From Caldisericota bacterium (GTDB lineage Bacteria > Caldisericota > Caldisericia > Cryosericales > Cryosericaceae): a stretch of 7,735 bases of DNA. The first letter of the stretch is position 1; each line of letters begins with the position of its first letter. The stretch covers positions 1 through 7,735 of the forward strand of contig JAPLGJ010000021.1 of assembly GCA_026390215.1 (NCBI GenBank), in the 5' to 3' direction. Of this stretch, positions 6,081 through 7,735 are shown piece after piece. The notes beneath the pieces are model-generated. The model saw only the letters and a program-made list of their open reading frames with translations. It was not told the DNA's origin and made no database searches. Both the position numbers and the translations under genes were made by a program.

Positions 6081-6100
6081 ATGGGGCTTTAAAACGCCAT
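6081..6100. promoter_or_regulatory. 20-bp imperfect palindrome at the predicted gdh transcript start (operator candidate)
   Basis: The plus strand reads ATGGGGCTTTAAAACGCCAT. Compared with its own reverse complement, 16 of 20 positions match, with the centre between 6090 and 6091 (pattern ATGGnGnTTT/AAAnCnCCAT). It begins about 6 nt downstream of the predicted -10 hexamer, where a bound dimeric repressor would block initiation. The regulator is unknown. Confidence 0.4.
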
Positions 6101-6105
6101 TTCCT

Positions 6106-6133
6106 ATTCTAGGCTCCTGCCCCAATATTGCAA
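6106..6133 (-). promoter_or_regulatory. Predicted sigma-70 promoter for gdh and the vor-buk operon
   Basis: Minus strand: -35 TTGCAA (6133-6128), 16-nt spacer, -10 TAGAAT (6111-6106, 5 of 6 to consensus). The start of transcription would be near 6099, leaving a leader of about 75 nt. It lies in the 139-nt gap after the dNK stop, so gdh probably has its own start even if dNK transcripts read through. Confidence 0.5.
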
Positions 6134-6162
6134 TGGCTTGTGAAAAAGAAGACAATCCAACG

Positions 6163-6744
6163 CTAGAGGGCTCCCTTGATAAGCTGCAACACGTCTGTGG
6201 CATGGTCGAAAATATCCTCCTCGAACACCACCTTGGGATAATGCCAGCCCCCGTAGAACTCCTCATACTGCTTGTTCAGACCCTCCAGATAATCCCCGCT
6301 GATGTTCTCAATGCTACGATTGCGTTTGCGGATGTTGGCCAGCAGCGTCGGGACGTCCCGGCGAAGATACACGAGCAGGTTGGGGTTGGGAAGCCGACGT
6401 ACCATGAGCTGATACAGCTTGTCATAGGTATTCCACTCGTCTGGAGACAGGAGTCCGTCACGGACAAGTGCCTTGGCGAAGATCTCACGATCCTCATAGA
6501 TGGAACGGTCAAGGATGGCAGGGACATCGCTCATCAGGACGTGGTTCAGAATCTGCTCATAACGAAGGGCCAAGAAGCTGATCTGCGTCGCAAATGCCCA
6601 ACGCCGCATATCCTGATAGTAGCTGGGCAGGAACGGGTTGTCGCCGAACGCTTCGAAGTAGACAGAAAAGCCAAGCTCACGCGAGATCATCTGAGCTAGT
6701 GACGTCTTCCCTGCACCAATGTTTCCTGCGATGACCAAGTACAT
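6163..6744 (-). CDS. Deoxynucleoside kinase (deoxyadenosine/deoxyguanosine kinase family)
   Basis: Phosphorylates a deoxynucleoside with ATP for salvage of DNA precursors in the cytoplasm. The 193-residue protein has a Walker A GNIGAGKT (7-14). It also has the family pattern FEAFGDNPFLPSYYQDMRRW (30-49), FATQISFLALR (51-61) with the presumed base-contacting Gln 54, and the DRS motif in ILDRSIYEDREIFA (77-90). The basic lid IRKRNRSIE (138-146) comes next. Overall this matches bacterial dAK/dGK-type enzymes; base specificity cannot be settled by eye. The ATG at 6744 follows AGGAGGGG at a good distance. The gene is divergent from proS, and its TAG ends 139 nt before gdh. There is no functional link to the fermentation genes downstream. 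Confidence 0.93.
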   Translation of the reverse strand: MYLVIAGNIGAGKTSLAQMISRELGFSVYFEAFGDNPFLPSYYQDMRRWAFATQISFLALRYEQILNHVLMSDVPAILDRSIYEDREIFAKALVRDGLLSPDEWNTYDKLYQLMVRRLPNPNLLVYLRRDVPTLLANIRKRNRSIENISGDYLEGLNKQYEEFYGGWHYPKVVFEEDIFDHATDVLQLIKGAL

Positions 6745-6912
6745 GATTCCCCTCCTGCGAACTATGTCTGCGGGCAGGCCTGGACACGATCAGAGTTCAC
6801 GCTTGCCGTTCCCGGCGGCCTCGACGAACACTGGTCTTCCTTGGCGCTGTGCGTCTCCCCCTGCTTCCGTCAACGTTCAGGGTCTGCTCCCTTCCGATCC
6901 CCGTATCTGTTC

Positions 6913-6940
6913 ATAGTAGCAGCAATCGACTCCCTTGCAA
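6913..6940 (-). promoter_or_regulatory. Predicted promoter for the deoxynucleoside kinase, sharing its -35 with proS
   Basis: Minus strand: -35 TTGCAA (6940-6935), 16-nt spacer, -10 TACTAT (6918-6913, 4 of 6). It implies a leader of about 160 nt before the dNK ATG. The intervening 6745-6905 stretch shows no convincing gene or strong structure. Confidence 0.4.
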
Positions 6941-6961
6941 AACCAACCCTGCATCTATAAT
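6935..6961 (+). promoter_or_regulatory. Predicted promoter for proS
   Basis: -10 TATAAT (6956-6961) is a perfect consensus match; the -35 TTGCAA (6935-6940) is 4 of 6 with a short 15-nt spacer. Transcription would begin near 6968, giving a leader of about 27 nt, just enough for the Shine-Dalgarno. Confidence 0.6.
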
Positions 6962-6983
6962 GTATGTGCTCGTCTGTGCCATC

Positions 6984-6990
6984 AGGAGGA
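6984..6990 (+). promoter_or_regulatory. Shine-Dalgarno fixing the TTG start of proS
   Basis: AGGAGGA, ending 4 nt before the TTG at 6995-6997. It supports a non-ATG start for a gene with no in-frame ATG near its conserved N-terminus. Confidence 0.8.
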
Positions 6991-6994
6991 AACC

Positions 6995-7735
6995 TTGTAT
7001 CTGAGCAAAGTCTTTGCACCGCGTCTGCGTGAAGTTCCCCAGGACGCCGAGACCATAAGCGGCCAACTCATGCTTCGCGCCGGCCTGCTTCGCAAATCGG
7101 CTTCTGGCATCTACACTTATCTCAATCTCGGCCTGCGCGTCAAGCAGCGCATTGAGGAAATCGTGCGCCAGGAGATGGACAGCCATGGTGCCCAGGAAAT
7201 CCTGATGCCTTTGTTGATGCCCGCTGAACCCTGGCAGGCGACCGGTCGTTGGGACCTGTACGGCGACGAGATGTTCAAGTTGACTGACAGGAAGGGTCGT
7301 TCGTTCTGCCTGGGGCCGACGCATGAGGAACTGGTTACATCTGTCGTCGGCAGTGAGCATCATTCCTACAAGGAATTGCCGTTCAATCTGTACCACATCA
7401 CCAACAAGTATCGGGACGAGATTCGCCCCAGGTATGGCCTCATTCGAAGCCGTGAGTTCACGATGATGGACGCCTACAGCTTCGATCGCGATGAGGCCTC
7501 TATCGAGCCAAACTACACCCTCATGTTCGAGGCATACAACAACATTTTCCGCCGTGTGGGCCTCACGTTCCGCCCTATCCAGGCAGATTCTGGCGCCATC
7601 GGCGGTTCGTCGTCGCACGAGTTCACGGTCCAGGCAGACAACGGAGAGTGTGCCTACGCCGCATGTGACAACTGCGGCTATGCTGCCAACCTCGAACTCT
7701 CGAAGGCGCGCCCTGCGACGAGCCCTGAGAGTCTT
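6995..7735 (+). CDS. proS: Prolyl-tRNA synthetase, N-terminal part (cut by right edge)
   Basis: Charges tRNA-Pro with proline. The window holds the first 247 codons, starting from TTG, and the frame is open to the edge. The N-terminus SKVFAPRLREVPQDAE is followed by SGQLMLRAGLLRKSASGIYT (22-41) and LGLRVKQRIEEIVRQEM, as in bacterial ProRS. Next come class II synthetase segments: FCLGPTHEE (104-112), motif 2 KYRDEIRPRYGLIRSREFTM and MDAYSF, then QADSGAIGGSSSHEF leading towards the editing domain. ECAYAACDNCGYAANLE near the edge carries a Cys-x2-Cys before YAAN, which I recall from Firmicutes-type ProRS. The arrangement is the bacterial type with an inserted editing domain, most of which lies outside the window. 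It is divergent from the dNK gene, with its own promoter and strong Shine-Dalgarno. Confidence 0.95.
   Translation, partial: MYLSKVFAPRLREVPQDAETISGQLMLRAGLLRKSASGIYTYLNLGLRVKQRIEEIVRQEMDSHGAQEILMPLLMPAEPWQATGRWDLYGDEMFKLTDRKGRSFCLGPTHEELVTSVVGSEHHSYKELPFNLYHITNKYRDEIRPRYGLIRSREFTMMDAYSFDRDEASIEPNYTLMFEAYNNIFRRVGLTFRPIQADSGAIGGSSSHEFTVQADNGECAYAACDNCGYAANLELSKARPATSPESL

Noticed and set aside
4671..6092. 473-codon open frame on the plus strand covering gdh
   Set aside because: It lies wholly antisense to a clear GDH, has no recognisable domain and reads as low-complexity DHV/LLV sequence. Long antisense frames arise from the codon bias of GC-rich genes; antisense frames over gdh are a well-known trap.
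6034..6699. 221-codon open frame on the plus strand over the dNK gene
   Set aside because: Antisense to a well-supported kinase, no Shine-Dalgarno at its start and no family motif.
6790..6873. 27-residue TTG-started frame upstream of dNK on the minus strand
   Set aside because: No ribosome binding site at a suitable distance and no similarity that I can name; not strong enough to list as a gene.
6868..6873. TTGACG (minus strand) as a -35 for a closer dNK promoter
   Set aside because: Good hexamer, but no acceptable -10 lies 15-19 nt downstream.
6911..7618. 235-codon open frame on the minus strand over proS
   Set aside because: Antisense to a clear prolyl-tRNA synthetase and would run across both divergent promoters; no motif recognised.

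Overview
This window comes from an anaerobic, amino-acid-fermenting bacterium with moderately GC-rich DNA. It holds most of one minus-strand operon (about positions 6110 to 1, running off the left edge), a separate minus-strand deoxynucleoside kinase gene (6163-6744), and the 5' part of a divergent plus-strand prolyl-tRNA synthetase gene (6995-7735, cut by the right edge). The lineage cannot be fixed from the window. The bacterial-type ProRS, the ferredoxin-linked 2-oxoacid oxidoreductase, butyrate kinase and a short GDH fit Firmicutes, Caldisericota, Synergistota or Thermotogota-like fermenters. Three of the ten genes start with TTG behind strong Shine-Dalgarno sites.

Operon, in order of transcription (minus strand): glutamate dehydrogenase (6023-4758), an 80-nt gap with a hairpin, butyrate kinase (4677-3601), a P-loop NTPase of unassigned function (3558-2815), an 8Fe ferredoxin-type delta subunit (2796-2581), and the alpha (2584-1517), beta (1512-754) and gamma (754-212) subunits of a VorB-type 2-oxoacid:ferredoxin oxidoreductase. 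The 67-residue N-terminus of an amidohydrolase-like protein (202-1) comes last. From the ferredoxin on, genes overlap or lie within 9 nt, so they are almost surely cotranscribed and translationally coupled.

How the genes work together (inference from family knowledge): transaminases pass amino groups from branched-chain or other amino acids to 2-oxoglutarate, and GDH releases them as ammonia, giving NAD(P)H. The Vor complex oxidises the 2-oxoacid to acyl-CoA plus CO2 and reduces ferredoxin. After exchange of CoA for phosphate, butyrate kinase makes ATP and a short branched-chain acid such as isobutyrate. The phosphotransacylase (Ptb) that should bridge Vor and Buk is not in the window. A conserved-looking P-loop NTPase sits between buk and the vor genes.

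Regulatory structure: the GDH promoter region (6024-6162) holds a sigma-70-like promoter, a 20-bp imperfect palindrome at the predicted start site, a weak Rex-like site just upstream of the -35, and a 7-bp leader hairpin. The divergent dNK/proS promoters appear to share one palindromic -35 hexamer, TTGCAA (6935-6940). No RNA genes, CRISPR arrays, insertion sequences or other mobile elements were seen.
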